Shown piece after piece: positions 54,072-61,297 of a stretch of 61,297 nt of DNA. The stretch is from an uncultured beta proteobacterium (GTDB lineage: Bacteria > Pseudomonadota > Gammaproteobacteria > Burkholderiales > Burkholderiaceae_E). The notes under the pieces were generated by a model. It was not told the origin of the DNA. It saw nothing but the letters and a program-made list of their open reading frames with translations, and did no database searches. A program made the translations under genes and the position numbers. How positions within the stretch are numbered: position 1 is the first letter of the stretch; every line of letters starts with the position of its first letter. The stretch covers positions 1-61,297 of the forward strand of contig CAIZNI010000052.1 of assembly GCA_903934295.1 (NCBI GenBank), in the 5' to 3' direction.

Positions 54072-54602
54072 ATGTCCCGAATCCCCTATGTCGATGCCGA
54101 CATCCGCGAGCCCGCCGAGATCGTCGACGCGGTCAGGGCGCGGCGCGGTGGCACCCTGCTCAACCTCGACCGGATGCTGCTGAACAGCCCGCCGCTGGCC
54201 GCCGGCTGGAACACCTTCCTGGGCGCGGTGCGAACCGGTCTGCTGGTCGACCCGAAGCTGCGCGAACTGGCGATGTGCGTGGTGGCGGTGCTCAACGGCG
54301 CCGACTATGAATTCGGCCAGCACGCGCCGCTTTATCAGAAGGCGGGCGCGAGCGCGGAACAGGTGCAGGCGCTGCACGATCCGCAGGCCGCGCGCGACGA
54401 TGCGGCGCTGTTCGATCCCGTCCAGCGGGCCGCGATCGCCCTGACGATCGAGATGACCCGCGCGGTGCAGGTGAGCGACGCGACCTTCGCCGAGATGCGC
54501 CGGCATCTGGGGCCGCGCGAGACGGTGGAACTGGTCGGGGTGATCGCGGCCTACAACATGGTCTCGCGATTTCTGGTGGCCACCGGGGTGGAGCCGGAGT
54601 AG
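54072..54602 (+). CDS. Carboxymuconolactone decarboxylase/AhpD-like protein
   Basis: A 176-residue, mostly helical protein of the CMD/AhpD superfamily with the central LRELAMCVVAVLNGADYEFGQHAPLYQKAG helix pair. The CxxC found in AhpD peroxidases is absent, with Glu and His retained instead, so the peroxidase role is unlikely. It probably forms an operon with the upstream degenerate SDR. The stop converges with dolP after 12 bases. Confidence 0.87.
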   Translation: MSRIPYVDADIREPAEIVDAVRARRGGTLLNLDRMLLNSPPLAAGWNTFLGAVRTGLLVDPKLRELAMCVVAVLNGADYEFGQHAPLYQKAGASAEQVQALHDPQAARDDAALFDPVQRAAIALTIEMTRAVQVSDATFAEMRRHLGPRETVELVGVIAAYNMVSRFLVATGVEPE

Positions 54603-54614
54603 GTCGCCCCGGGC

Positions 54615-55229
54615 TCAGCTGCCGGTGTACTCGAAGGCAGTGACCACTCGCGTGACGCCCGATACCCGGCTGGCGGCCTGGGCGGCGCGATCGCCCTCGG
54701 CGCGCGTCACCAGCCCCATCAGGTAGACCACGCCGGACTCGCTGACCACCTTGATGGTCTGCGACTCGACCCCGGCCGCCTGGATCAGGGCGGCCTTCAC
54801 CCGAGTGCTCAGCGCGAGGTCGCCGGCGGCCATGCCCAGACCGCCAGCCGGGGCCAACTGCAGCTCGTTGACCACGTCACGCACATTGGGCAGCCCCCGG
54901 ACCAGCTTCTCGACCTTGGCGCGGGTGTCCTGGTCGGGCACCTGGCCGGTCAGGAGCACCTTGCGGTTGTAACTGGTCATCGAGACGCCGCCGGTATTGC
55001 CGATGGTGTCGCGGATCTGGGTCAGACCCTTGAGTTCGAGGGTCTGGTCTTCGGTCTGGGCGCCCAGGGTGCGGCGATCGACTGCGGCCATCGCGCCGAC
55101 CGCCGCGCCGGTGACGACCATCGGCACGCAGGCGGTGAGCCAGACACTGGCACCGACGGCGGCGGCGAGCAGGGCGACACGGACGGCCGAAAGACCGGGG
55201 CGGTGGCCGGGTTGGGTCTGGTGGGTCAT
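54615..55229 (-). CDS. dolP: Outer-membrane lipoprotein DolP (YraP), two BON domains
   Basis: A 204-residue lipoprotein with lipobox LTAC near residue 34, then two BON phospholipid-binding domains (about 60-125 and 130-204; GVVYLMGLVTRAEGDRAA in the second). DolP supports outer-membrane integrity at division sites and the BAM complex in E. coli. It sits last in the conserved yraN-diaA-dolP order and is 88 bases downstream of diaA. ATG at 55229 is preferred because a signal sequence follows directly. Confidence 0.93.
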   Translation of the reverse strand: MTHQTQPGHRPGLSAVRVALLAAAVGASVWLTACVPMVVTGAAVGAMAAVDRRTLGAQTEDQTLELKGLTQIRDTIGNTGGVSMTSYNRKVLLTGQVPDQDTRAKVEKLVRGLPNVRDVVNELQLAPAGGLGMAAGDLALSTRVKAALIQAAGVESQTIKVVSESGVVYLMGLVTRAEGDRAAQAASRVSGVTRVVTAFEYTGS

Positions 55230-55317
55230 GTGGTTTCTCCGGTGAAGGTTCGATTCGCGGCGGGCATGCCAGCGCACAACGGCGCCGAGGCAGCAGGTCG
55301 GTCGGGCGGCAGCCCGG

Positions 55318-55911
55318 TCAACCGGCGTCGCCCAGCAGCGCAGCGTCGATGCCGTCGCACAGACAGTGAAGGATCAGCAGATGGACTTCCTGGATGCGCA
55401 TGGTGCGGTCGTGCGGCACGCACAGGTGGGCGTCGCCCTCGCCCAGCAACTCGCCGATGCGCCCGCCCCCCTTGCCGGTCAGCGCGATCACCGGCATCGA
55501 CCGCTGGCGCGCCGCCAGGACCGCGGCGACCACATTGGGCGAACTGCCGCTGGTGGAGATGGCCACCAGCACGTCACCGGCCTGGCCCAGCGCCCGAACC
55601 TGGCGGGCGAAGACCTCTTCGAACCGGTAGTCGTTGCCGACCGCGGTCAGGATCGAGGAATCGGTGGTGAGCGCGATGGCCGCCAGTTCGGGGCGCTCGC
55701 GTTCGAAGCGGCCCACCAGCTCAGCGGCCAGGTGCTGGGCATCCGCGGCCGACCCGCCGTTGCCGCAGGCCATGATCTTGCGGTCGGCGGCCAGCGCGGC
55801 GACCGCCAGTTCGACGGCCTGGGCGATCGGCCCGGCGAGGGTTTCCACACAGGCCAGCTTGAGCTGGGCGCTGTCTTCGAAATGGCGGGAGATTCGCGCG
55901 ATCAGGCTCAT
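55318..55911 (-). CDS. diaA: SIS-domain protein DiaA/GmhA-like
   Basis: A 197-residue phosphosugar-isomerase-fold protein with ACGNGGSAADAQHLAAELVGRF, AISTSGSSPNVVAA and the C-terminal EVHLLILHCLCDGID. In E. coli the gene beside yraN is diaA, which binds DnaA and times replication initiation. Sequence alone does not separate this from phosphoheptose isomerase GmhA; the location favours DiaA. Confidence 0.88.
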   Translation of the reverse strand: MSLIARISRHFEDSAQLKLACVETLAGPIAQAVELAVAALAADRKIMACGNGGSAADAQHLAAELVGRFERERPELAAIALTTDSSILTAVGNDYRFEEVFARQVRALGQAGDVLVAISTSGSSPNVVAAVLAARQRSMPVIALTGKGGGRIGELLGEGDAHLCVPHDRTMRIQEVHLLILHCLCDGIDAALLGDAG

Positions 55912-55936
55912 AGGGTTCAGATTATAGCGACCGGCC

Positions 55937-56311
55937 TCAGAATGCACCCCGCAGCCATTGCAGGTGCTCGCCATCGATGGCGACGACATCGAACCGCACC
56001 GGGGGCCAGGCCTGTGCGCCGAGGCGGTGCAGCAGCCAGACCTGGGCGGCGGCACGCACCCGGGCCTGCTTGGCGGCGGTTATGCTGGCGGCCGCTCCGC
56101 CGTAGCGCGGGCTGGTGCGCTGGCGCACCTCGATGAACACGCACTGGTCACCGTCGGCCATGATGAGATCGATCTCGCCCGGACGCAGGCGCACGTTGGC
56201 GGCAACCGGGCGCAGGCCCTGCGAGCACAGATAATCGAGGGCCCGGGCTTCGGCCAGGCTGCCGGCGCGCTGCGTCGGCGAAACTGCAACATAGGTGGAA
56301 GGTTTGGCCAT
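55937..56311 (-). CDS. yraN: YraN/UPF0102 nuclease-like protein
   Basis: A 124-residue protein of the Holliday-junction-resolvase-like UPF0102 family. It shows GSLAEARALDYL, RLRPGEIDLIM and FIEVRQRTSPRYGG, with the PD-(D/E)XK-like residues Glu, Asp and ExR (Arg in place of the catalytic Lys in EVK; the family usually has EVR/EVK). The ATG at 56311 shares CATG with the divergent rsmI start; a GTG 27 bases upstream (56338) is an alternative. It begins the yraN-diaA-dolP operon. Confidence 0.9.
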   Translation of the reverse strand: MAKPSTYVAVSPTQRAGSLAEARALDYLCSQGLRPVAANVRLRPGEIDLIMADGDQCVFIEVRQRTSPRYGGAAASITAAKQARVRAAAQVWLLHRLGAQAWPPVRFDVVAIDGEHLQWLRGAF

Positions 56312-57245
56312 GGCGCCCGGATTGTATGTAGTGGCCACCCCGATCGGTCATCTGGCCGATCTAAGCCCGAGGGCTGCCCAGACCCTGCGCGAGGTCGATG
56401 TGGTGGCCGCCGAGGACACACGGGTGAGCCGCGTGCTGCTGCAGCACGCCGGCTCGTCGGCGCGGCTGATCAGCGCGCGCGCCCACAACGAGCAGGCGGC
56501 GGCGCGTCAGATCCTGGCGCTGCTCGCGCAGGGGAAATCGGTGGCCCTGGTGAGCGACGCAGGGACGCCGGCGATCAGCGATCCCGGCGCGCAGGTGGTG
56601 GCGGCCGTTCGCGCAGCCGGCTTCGCGGTGGTGCCGATCCCCGGGCCCAGCGCGCTGGCGACCCTGCTGTCGGCGGCCGGCCTGCGGGAGGGGCCGGTCC
56701 TGTTCGAGGGCTTCCTGCCGGCGCGGGCACGGGCGCGCCGCGAGCGGCTGGCGGTGCTGGCGCAGGCGGCCCATCTCGCCGGCAGCGCACTGGTCTTCTA
56801 CGAGGCGCCGCACCGCATCGACGAGTGCCTGGCCGACATCGCCAGCACCTTCGGACCCGAGCGGCCGCTGGTCATCGGTCGCGAACTGACCAAGCTGTTC
56901 GAGGAGATCGCGGTGATGTCGGCCGGTCAGGCGCTCGAGTGGCTGGGGGCGCGCCCGGAGCGCCGACGCGGCGAGTTCGTGATCGCGGTTGAGCGCGAAC
57001 CCGCGCCGGAATCGCCCGGGCAGGCACCGGCAGGCGCGGCGCCCGTGGCGATCGACCCGGCTGCCCGGCGGCTGCTCGAGCGGCTGCTGACCGAGCTGGC
57101 ACCGTCGCGCGCAGCCCGGCTGGCGCACGAGCTGTCGGGTGCGCCGCGCGACGCCCTGTACGCGCTGGCGATGAGCCTGCGGGGACAGACGCCGAGCGAT
57201 CCTGCGGCGACCGAGAGGGAAGAAGGGGCCGAAGGCCCGGGGTAG
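56310..57245 (+). CDS. rsmI: 16S rRNA 2'-O-methyltransferase RsmI
   Basis: SAM-dependent enzyme that methylates the ribose of C1402 in 16S rRNA. The 311-residue protein shows LYVVATPIGHLADLSPRA at its start, VAAEDTRVSR, LVSDAGTPAISDPG and FYEAPHRI, all RsmI hallmarks. The C-terminal third is Ala/Pro-rich with a small accessory domain. GGTGGAAGG 7 bases upstream supports ATG at 56310, whose CATG overlaps the yraN start on the other strand. Confidence 0.95.
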   Translation: MAPGLYVVATPIGHLADLSPRAAQTLREVDVVAAEDTRVSRVLLQHAGSSARLISARAHNEQAAARQILALLAQGKSVALVSDAGTPAISDPGAQVVAAVRAAGFAVVPIPGPSALATLLSAAGLREGPVLFEGFLPARARARRERLAVLAQAAHLAGSALVFYEAPHRIDECLADIASTFGPERPLVIGRELTKLFEEIAVMSAGQALEWLGARPERRRGEFVIAVEREPAPESPGQAPAGAAPVAIDPAARRLLERLLTELAPSRAARLAHELSGAPRDALYALAMSLRGQTPSDPAATEREEGAEGPG

Positions 57246-57334
57246 CGGGCTGACAGCGTGCGGGCTGACAGCGTGCGGCCGGGAAGCGAGCGCCCTGAAG
57301 AAGGCGCCAGCCACGCAGGTCGGAACTGCGCCGG

Positions 57335-58564
57335 TCAGCGCTCGGTCGCCACCGGCACCGGACGCAGACCGGTTGCCACCCGCACCCGCTCGGCATCGGC
57401 CAGCGCCTCGTCGCGCTGCGAATAGGGCCCGGCCAGCACCCGGAACAGCGCGCCGGCCGACTGAACCTGCAGGCGCTCAGGCGGCACACCGAGGGCCAGC
57501 GCGGCCCGCAGGCGCGCGGCCTGGGCATTGTCGGACTGCCCGAAGGCGCCGATCTGCAGGAACAGCGGGGCCCCCGCCGGCGCCGCGGCCGTGGACGCTG
57601 CACCCGTCGTCACCCCCGTCACCGTGCCCGCCGCCGTGCCCGCCGCGGTACCCGCCGCCGTACCCGTCATCGCACCCACCGCCGCACCCGTCATCACGCC
57701 GGCCGGCGCCACGATCGCCACCGGCATGATCACCGTCTCCAGGTCCAGCCGCTCGGCCACCGGCTTGCCGACCACCGGGGCCACCGGGTCCAACGGCGCC
57801 ACCGCCGCCCGCGCAGCCCCTCTGTCGGACGCGCCCGGCGTCGGCGCAGCGAAGGCCAGAGGATCGGTGATCAGCTCGACGTCGACCTCGCCGCTGCCCG
57901 CCTGCACATAGCCCAGCTTGGCCGCCGCGGTCCAGGACAGGTCGATGACCCGGCCATTCAGGAAAGGCCCCCGGTCATTGACCCGGACCACCACGCTGCG
58001 ACCGCTGCTCACCCGGGTGACCCGCACATAGCTGGGAATCGGCAGCGTCGGGTGGGCGGCGCTCATCGCGTACATGTCGTAGACCTCGCCGCTGGCGGTG
58101 CGCTGCCCGTGATAACGGCGCCCGTACCACGAGGCGATGCCGCGCTCGCGCCAGGGGTCGAGCCGGGTCATCGGCACGTACTGGCGCTCGAAGACGACAT
58201 ACGGCCGGTTGGCGCGCGCCAGCAGCGGCTCGGCGCGCGGTGTCGCGTCGGCGATCGACTCCGGATCGGGCCCCGGACGCTCGCCGGGGCCGTCGTCGAG
58301 GTAGTAGCCGCCGCGGCGCGCCGCCGCCGTGCCAGCGCTGGCCGGCGCATCGCGGCCCGGGACGTCCCGGGCGCCGGGCCGCGCCGCGCTGCCCGGCGGC
58401 TCGGCACCGCGCCCCGAGGGCGGGGTCGCGCAGGCCGACAACGCCAGGATCACGGCAGCCAGTGCGATCGGACCGGCCGTCCTGGCCACGCCCCCGGGCG
58501 TCCTGGCCATGCCCCCGGCCGTCCCGGCCACGTCCCCGTTCGGCCGGCGGCGCTGCGCCGTCAT
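57335..58564 (-). CDS. rlpA: RlpA-like septal lytic transglycosylase lipoprotein with SPOR
   Basis: A 409-residue lipoprotein with lipobox LSAC near residue 45. A DPBB domain (about 140-230: GIASWYGRRYHGQRTASGE, VRVNDRGPFL, VIDLSWTAAAKLG) cleaves glycan strands lacking stem peptides. A repetitive Ala/Gly/Thr linker (about 285-325) leads to a C-terminal SPOR domain (QIGAFGQSDNAQAARL, VLAGPYSQRDEA) that targets the septum. The start overlaps the BtuF-like stop by 4 bases. The first 40 residues are arginine- and Gly-rich repeats, so the true start may be later (for example 58510). Confidence 0.9.
   Translation of the reverse strand: MTAQRRRPNGDVAGTAGGMARTPGGVARTAGPIALAAVILALSACATPPSGRGAEPPGSAARPGARDVPGRDAPASAGTAAARRGGYYLDDGPGERPGPDPESIADATPRAEPLLARANRPYVVFERQYVPMTRLDPWRERGIASWYGRRYHGQRTASGEVYDMYAMSAAHPTLPIPSYVRVTRVSSGRSVVVRVNDRGPFLNGRVIDLSWTAAAKLGYVQAGSGEVDVELITDPLAFAAPTPGASDRGAARAAVAPLDPVAPVVGKPVAERLDLETVIMPVAIVAPAGVMTGAAVGAMTGTAAGTAAGTAAGTVTGVTTGAASTAAAPAGAPLFLQIGAFGQSDNAQAARLRAALALGVPPERLQVQSAGALFRVLAGPYSQRDEALADAERVRVATGLRPVPVATER
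57597..57695. repeat. Imperfect 15-base repeats in rlpA linker
   Basis: CCCGCCGCCGTGCCC-type units recur several times and encode the AGT-rich linker between the DPBB and SPOR domains of RlpA. Length variation here would alter the tether in frame. Confidence 0.6.
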
Positions 58565-59406
58565 GACGCGCTCACCGGCGCGCCACCCTCGGCCTCGAAG
58601 CGGTCGCGCCAGGCGCGCAGATAGCGCAGCCCCTCGATCGCGCGCACGCCGTACCAGGACGTCATCTCGCCGTCGACCAGACGAACCGGCCGGCCGCCGA
58701 TCGGCGCCGCGGCAGCGAGCTGCGCGACGTGACGATCCTGAAAACGATAGGGCTCGCTGGACAACAGGACCGCCTCGAAGCGGCTTGCGTCGAAGTGCTC
58801 GAAATCGACCACCGGATAGCGCCGCCCGTCATCGGGCGCGACCGCCGCCAGACGCACCTGGGCGAGCATGCGGGCGATGTAGGTCTGCTCGCCGACCGTC
58901 ATCCACGGATCCTTCCAGATCAGGTAGAGGACCCGCTGCCAGGGCCAGTCGCGCCCGGCGCAGGCGGCCAGCTCGGCGCTCAGGGCCGCCGCCAGCGAAC
59001 GCGCCGGCGCCTCGCGATGGAAGATCGCGCCCAGCAGCGCGTAGAGCGTCAGGTTGTCCTCGACCTCGACCGGATGGGTCACGATGATGTTCGGCACGAA
59101 GCGCTCGAGGGCCTCGAACATCGGCCGCTCGTTTTCATCGATGTTCACCAGCACATGGGTCGGCGCCAGCGCCCGCAGGGCGTCCAGGTCGACGTCCTTG
59201 GTCCCGCCCAGCTTGGGCACCGCGCGCACCGCCGGTTCCGGGTGGATGCAGAACCCGGTCCGCCCGACCAGCTGATCGCCCAGATCGAGCGCAAACAGCA
59301 GTTCGGTGAGCGAGGGCACCAGCGAGACGATGCGCGCCGGGCCGACCGCCGGTGCATGCACCCGACCCAGGGCATCGCGCAGCGGCGTCAGGGCGTCGGC
59401 GGTCAT
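58561..59406 (-). CDS. Helical-backbone metal-receptor protein (BtuF/FepB superfamily)
   Basis: A 281-residue protein with the substrate-binding fold of cobalamin/siderophore receptors: RIVSLVPSLTELLFALDLGDQLVGRT, PKLGGTKDVDLDALRALAPTHVL and GEMTSWYGVRAIEGLRYL. There is no signal peptide from the chosen ATG, and upstream sequence codes low-complexity residues, so it may be cytoplasmic, or the window strand hides a different start. No BtuC/D genes are adjacent. The substrate is unknown; vitamin B12 is the usual family ligand. Confidence 0.83.
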   Translation of the reverse strand: MTADALTPLRDALGRVHAPAVGPARIVSLVPSLTELLFALDLGDQLVGRTGFCIHPEPAVRAVPKLGGTKDVDLDALRALAPTHVLVNIDENERPMFEALERFVPNIIVTHPVEVEDNLTLYALLGAIFHREAPARSLAAALSAELAACAGRDWPWQRVLYLIWKDPWMTVGEQTYIARMLAQVRLAAVAPDDGRRYPVVDFEHFDASRFEAVLLSSEPYRFQDRHVAQLAAAAPIGGRPVRLVDGEMTSWYGVRAIEGLRYLRAWRDRFEAEGGAPVSAS

Positions 59407-59431
59407 GGCGCCAGGCAACCGGTGCGCGCCG

Positions 59432-60211
59432 TCATGGCGGGGGCGCCGCGTCGCGGCGCTTGCGCGGCGCGCGCGCGAAGGCCCGATCGAAGAGCGCATC
59501 GGGCAGGACCCGGAGCACCCGCGCGACCCAGCCCATCTGCCAGGGCAGCACCGTCCAGGCGCGTCCCGCCGCGATCGCATCGACCGCGCCGGCGGCAAAG
59601 ACATCGGCGTCGGTGAGGAAGGGCATCCGGTAGCGGTTGGCGGCGGTCATCGGGGTCCGGATGAATCCGGGTGCGAGGGTGATCACCCGCACGCCGCTGC
59701 CGCGCAGCTCGACCCGCAGACTTTCCAGGTAGGCGATCGCGCCCGCCTTCGAGGCGCTGTAGCCGCCGGCCCCGGGGAGCCCGCGCACACCGGCCACGCT
59801 GGCAATGCCCACCAGCCGTCCGGCGCCCGCCTGGCGCATCGCCGGCAGGAACGGGCCGAAGGTGTCGAACAGACCGACCACGTTGGTGCGCAGAATGCGC
59901 TCGAAGACCTCGGCGTCGGCCGGCTCGGCGGTGTCGGTGCCGGCGCTGATGCCGGCATTGGCGATGACCACGTCGGGCACACCGGCGTGTTCGATGAAGC
60001 GGCGCGCCGCCTCGCGCAACTCGCCCCGGTCGGCGACATCGGCCACCAGGCAGTGCACCGGCCCGCCCAGCGATCGCGCCACCTCGGTCAGCGCCGCCTC
60101 GCGGCGCGCCACCAGTCCGAGCACCGCGTCGGGGTCACGGCGCCGGTACTCGCGCGCCAGCGCCTCGCCGATGCCGCTGGAGGCGCCGGTGATGAAAACA
60201 CGCAGGCTCAC
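59432..60211 (-). CDS. Short-chain dehydrogenase/reductase
   Basis: A 259-residue SDR with intact TGASSGIG (residues 8-15), NAG in VIANAGIS, Ser in GIASVAGVRG and YxxxK in YSASKAGA. Most similar to the family often found directly downstream of dsbA in betaproteobacteria. Substrate unknown. Gaps to neighbours are about 21-25 bases, consistent with an operon running SPOR-dsbA-SDR-BtuF-like-rlpA. Confidence 0.9.
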   Translation of the reverse strand: MSLRVFITGASSGIGEALAREYRRRDPDAVLGLVARREAALTEVARSLGGPVHCLVADVADRGELREAARRFIEHAGVPDVVIANAGISAGTDTAEPADAEVFERILRTNVVGLFDTFGPFLPAMRQAGAGRLVGIASVAGVRGLPGAGGYSASKAGAIAYLESLRVELRGSGVRVITLAPGFIRTPMTAANRYRMPFLTDADVFAAGAVDAIAAGRAWTVLPWQMGWVARVLRVLPDALFDRAFARAPRKRRDAAPPP

Positions 60212-60232
60212 CGCGCGACCGCCGGCCGGGGA

Positions 60233-60952
60233 TTACTTGCGGGCCTTGCGTTCGAGCTCGAGCAGCTGGTCGACCACCTGCAGCACCTGGGTGTTGCCGC
60301 GTGCCATCGAGGGCGAGGTGAGGTACTTGCCATTGACACCCAGCGCGGGCACGCCGTCCAGGCTCCAGGCGGACGCCTGCTGCGAGGCCTTGCGCATCCG
60401 GGTGCGCACCGCGAAGGATTCATAGGTGTCCAGGAAGGCCTTGCGGTCCACGCCGTGGCGCCCGAGCAGGTCGGCCATGCGCTCGGGCTTGTCCAGCGGC
60501 TGCTGATCGACGTGAATGGCACTGAAGACCTTGTCGTCGAGCGCCGGCGTCTTGCCCATCGCCTCGAGCGTGTAGAAAAGCTGCTGGTGCGCCGCCCAGG
60601 CGGGACCCAGCGCCACATGGACCTTGCGGAAGCCGACATCGGCGGGCAGCTTCCTGACCCAGTCGCGGATCGCCGGCTCCAGCGACAGGCAGTGCGGGCA
60701 ACCGTACCAGAAGAACTCGAGCACCTCGAGGCGGGTTCCGGTGTCGGTCGGCTGGACCGGCTGGATCACCCGGTATTCGGCGCCCTCGCGGGGGCCGCCC
60801 TGGGCGAAGGCCGGCGCGAACGCGAGCCAGGTCGCGCCGGCGGCGGCGGTCTTCAGGAAACGGCGGGTATCCGGACGGGACAACGGGTCGGACAACGGGT
60901 CGGACAAGGGGTCGGACAAGGGGTGGGACAAGGGACGGGTCAGGTCAGTCAT
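60233..60952 (-). CDS. dsbA: Thiol:disulfide interchange protein DsbA
   Basis: A 239-residue periplasmic oxidoreductase that introduces disulfides. The thioredoxin-fold active site is CPHC (Cys85-Cys88), with a cis-Pro in GVPALGVNG. The N-terminus is odd: about 20 residues of repeated SDPL precede RRFLKTAAAGATWLAF, a signal segment with a twin-arginine-like start. The repeats come from 12-base tandem DNA repeats. A later start after the repeats would give a conventional signal peptide. Confidence 0.93.
   Translation of the reverse strand: MTDLTRPLSHPLSDPLSDPLSDPLSRPDTRRFLKTAAAGATWLAFAPAFAQGGPREGAEYRVIQPVQPTDTGTRLEVLEFFWYGCPHCLSLEPAIRDWVRKLPADVGFRKVHVALGPAWAAHQQLFYTLEAMGKTPALDDKVFSAIHVDQQPLDKPERMADLLGRHGVDRKAFLDTYESFAVRTRMRKASQQASAWSLDGVPALGVNGKYLTSPSMARGNTQVLQVVDQLLELERKARK
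60878..60937. repeat. Five 12-base tandem repeats at the dsbA 5' end
   Basis: GGACAACGGGTC or close variants (GGACAAGGGGTC, GGACAAGGGGTG, GGACAAGGGACG) occur five times in a row. They encode the SDPL/SHPL/TRPL residues near the DsbA start. The unit is four codons, so slippage would keep frame. Confidence 0.9.
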
Positions 60953-60966
60953 GGTGTCGAACTCCT

Positions 60967-61297
60967 TCAGCGCTGGCGGACCACCGCCGCCTCGATGCCG
61001 TTCTCAGCCAGCCGGGAACGGATCTGGTTGACGTCATCGACCTTCGGATAAGGGCCCACGCGCACGCGGTAGAGGGTCTGGCCGTTGACATCGGCACTGA
61101 CCACCCGCGCCTCGTAGCCCAGCAGGGCAAGCTTGCCGCGCATGTTCTCGGCATCGTCCAGGGTGCGAAAGGCACCGGCCTGCAGCAGGAAAGCCATGCG
61201 CTCCTCGCGGGGCGCGTCACCCGCCTTGCCGTCGGCCGGCCGGGCATCGGTCGCTCGCGGCTCGGCGGCGGGTGGCACCGCCCCCGCTCCCGCCGCC
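60967..61297 (-). CDS. SPOR-domain protein (FtsN-like), 5' partial
   Basis: The C-terminal part of a protein that continues beyond the window. A SPOR domain covers the last 75 or so residues (FLLQAGAFRTLDDAENMRGKLALLG, YRVRVGPYPKVDDVNQI, RLAENGIEAAVV). A Pro/Ala-rich linker precedes it. SPOR domains bind denuded glycan at the division septum. A SPOR gene immediately upstream of dsbA is the usual betaproteobacterial order, where it typically follows argS. Confidence 0.92.
   Translation of the reverse strand, partial: AAGAGAVPPAAEPRATDARPADGKAGDAPREERMAFLLQAGAFRTLDDAENMRGKLALLGYEARVVSADVNGQTLYRVRVGPYPKVDDVNQIRSRLAENGIEAAVVRQR

Noticed and set aside
50376-54602. A 1408-codon open frame on the plus strand
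   Set aside because: Only the last 177 codons (54072-54602) have family similarity. The rest is antisense to aacS and ldcA and is His/Arg/Gln-rich, typical of GC-rich shadow frames.
60870-60945. CRISPR-like or origin iteron repeats
   Set aside because: 12-base units directly adjoin each other and encode SDPL in the dsbA frame; no replication gene is nearby.
1-61297. Defence island, prophage or integrated element
   Set aside because: Apart from the Mrr-like protein I found no defence, integrase, transposase or phage gene, no tRNA attachment site and no visible base-composition shift.

Overview
The window is about 61 kb of very GC-rich DNA, roughly 70% G+C by eye, and densely coding on both strands. 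Gene content and order point to a betaproteobacterium of the order Burkholderiales. The evidence is the dacC-dat-ybeD-lipB-lipA run, the dolP-diaA-yraN-rsmI block, a SPOR-dsbA-SDR run, Bug/TctC solute receptors and much CoA-linked catabolism. I cannot assign a genus. I saw no tRNA, rRNA, CRISPR array, insertion sequence or prophage gene.

Region 1 (1-6712) is housekeeping. It holds the 3' end of a D-Ala-D-Ala carboxypeptidase, a class IV aminotransferase, YbeD, an EamA permease, an NnrU-family protein, LipB and LipA (lipoate synthesis) and HisC. Most of these genes overlap by 4 bases or 1 base, so they probably form one operon. Region 2 (6709-12476) has two nitronate monooxygenase paralogues, a lone LysR DNA-binding domain, a TerC-universal stress protein fusion and a BenE benzoate transporter. 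A sigma70 promoter followed by a yybP-ykoY (Mn2+) riboswitch lies between the LysR fragment and TerC, but it faces the LysR fragment and not TerC. Region 3 (12477-26635) carries RhlE helicase, a double hotdog thioesterase, a thiolase-like protein, a hydantoin-racemase-like protein, a chemoreceptor/porin/periplasmic-binding-protein run, aminopeptidase P, RmuC, an acyl-CoA dehydrogenase and a membrane-anchored Mrr-like protein.

Region 4 (26829-45002) is catabolic. It starts with an SDR and a Baeyer-Villiger-type monooxygenase. A seven-gene minus-strand run follows: aldehyde dehydrogenase, hydroxyisobutyrate-type dehydrogenase, GntR/UTRA regulator, DUF3604 PHP-like protein, Bug receptor, sulfatase and crotonase. 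Its probable operator is a cluster of small palindromes at 39101-39126. Divergent from it are a lactonase-like metallo-beta-lactamase and an old-yellow-enzyme homologue. A thiolase, a HisD-like (HpsN-type) dehydrogenase and a TRAP solute receptor follow.

Region 5 (45040-50114) is a SigK/RskA-type sigma/anti-sigma pair with three exported proteins upstream on the same strand, plus a DUF1003 protein. Region 6 (50187-61297) holds acetoacetyl-CoA synthetase, LD-carboxypeptidase, a degenerate SDR, a carboxymuconolactone-decarboxylase-like protein, and then envelope genes (dolP, diaA, yraN, rsmI, rlpA, a BtuF-like protein, an SDR, dsbA and a SPOR protein). Two genes here, ldcA and dsbA, have in-frame tandem DNA repeats near their 5' ends.

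The items most worth a second look are the riboswitch pointing away from the Mn-transporter-like gene, the TerC-Usp fusion, the sulfatase/DUF3604 operon with its operator, and several enzymes that lack a canonical catalytic residue.
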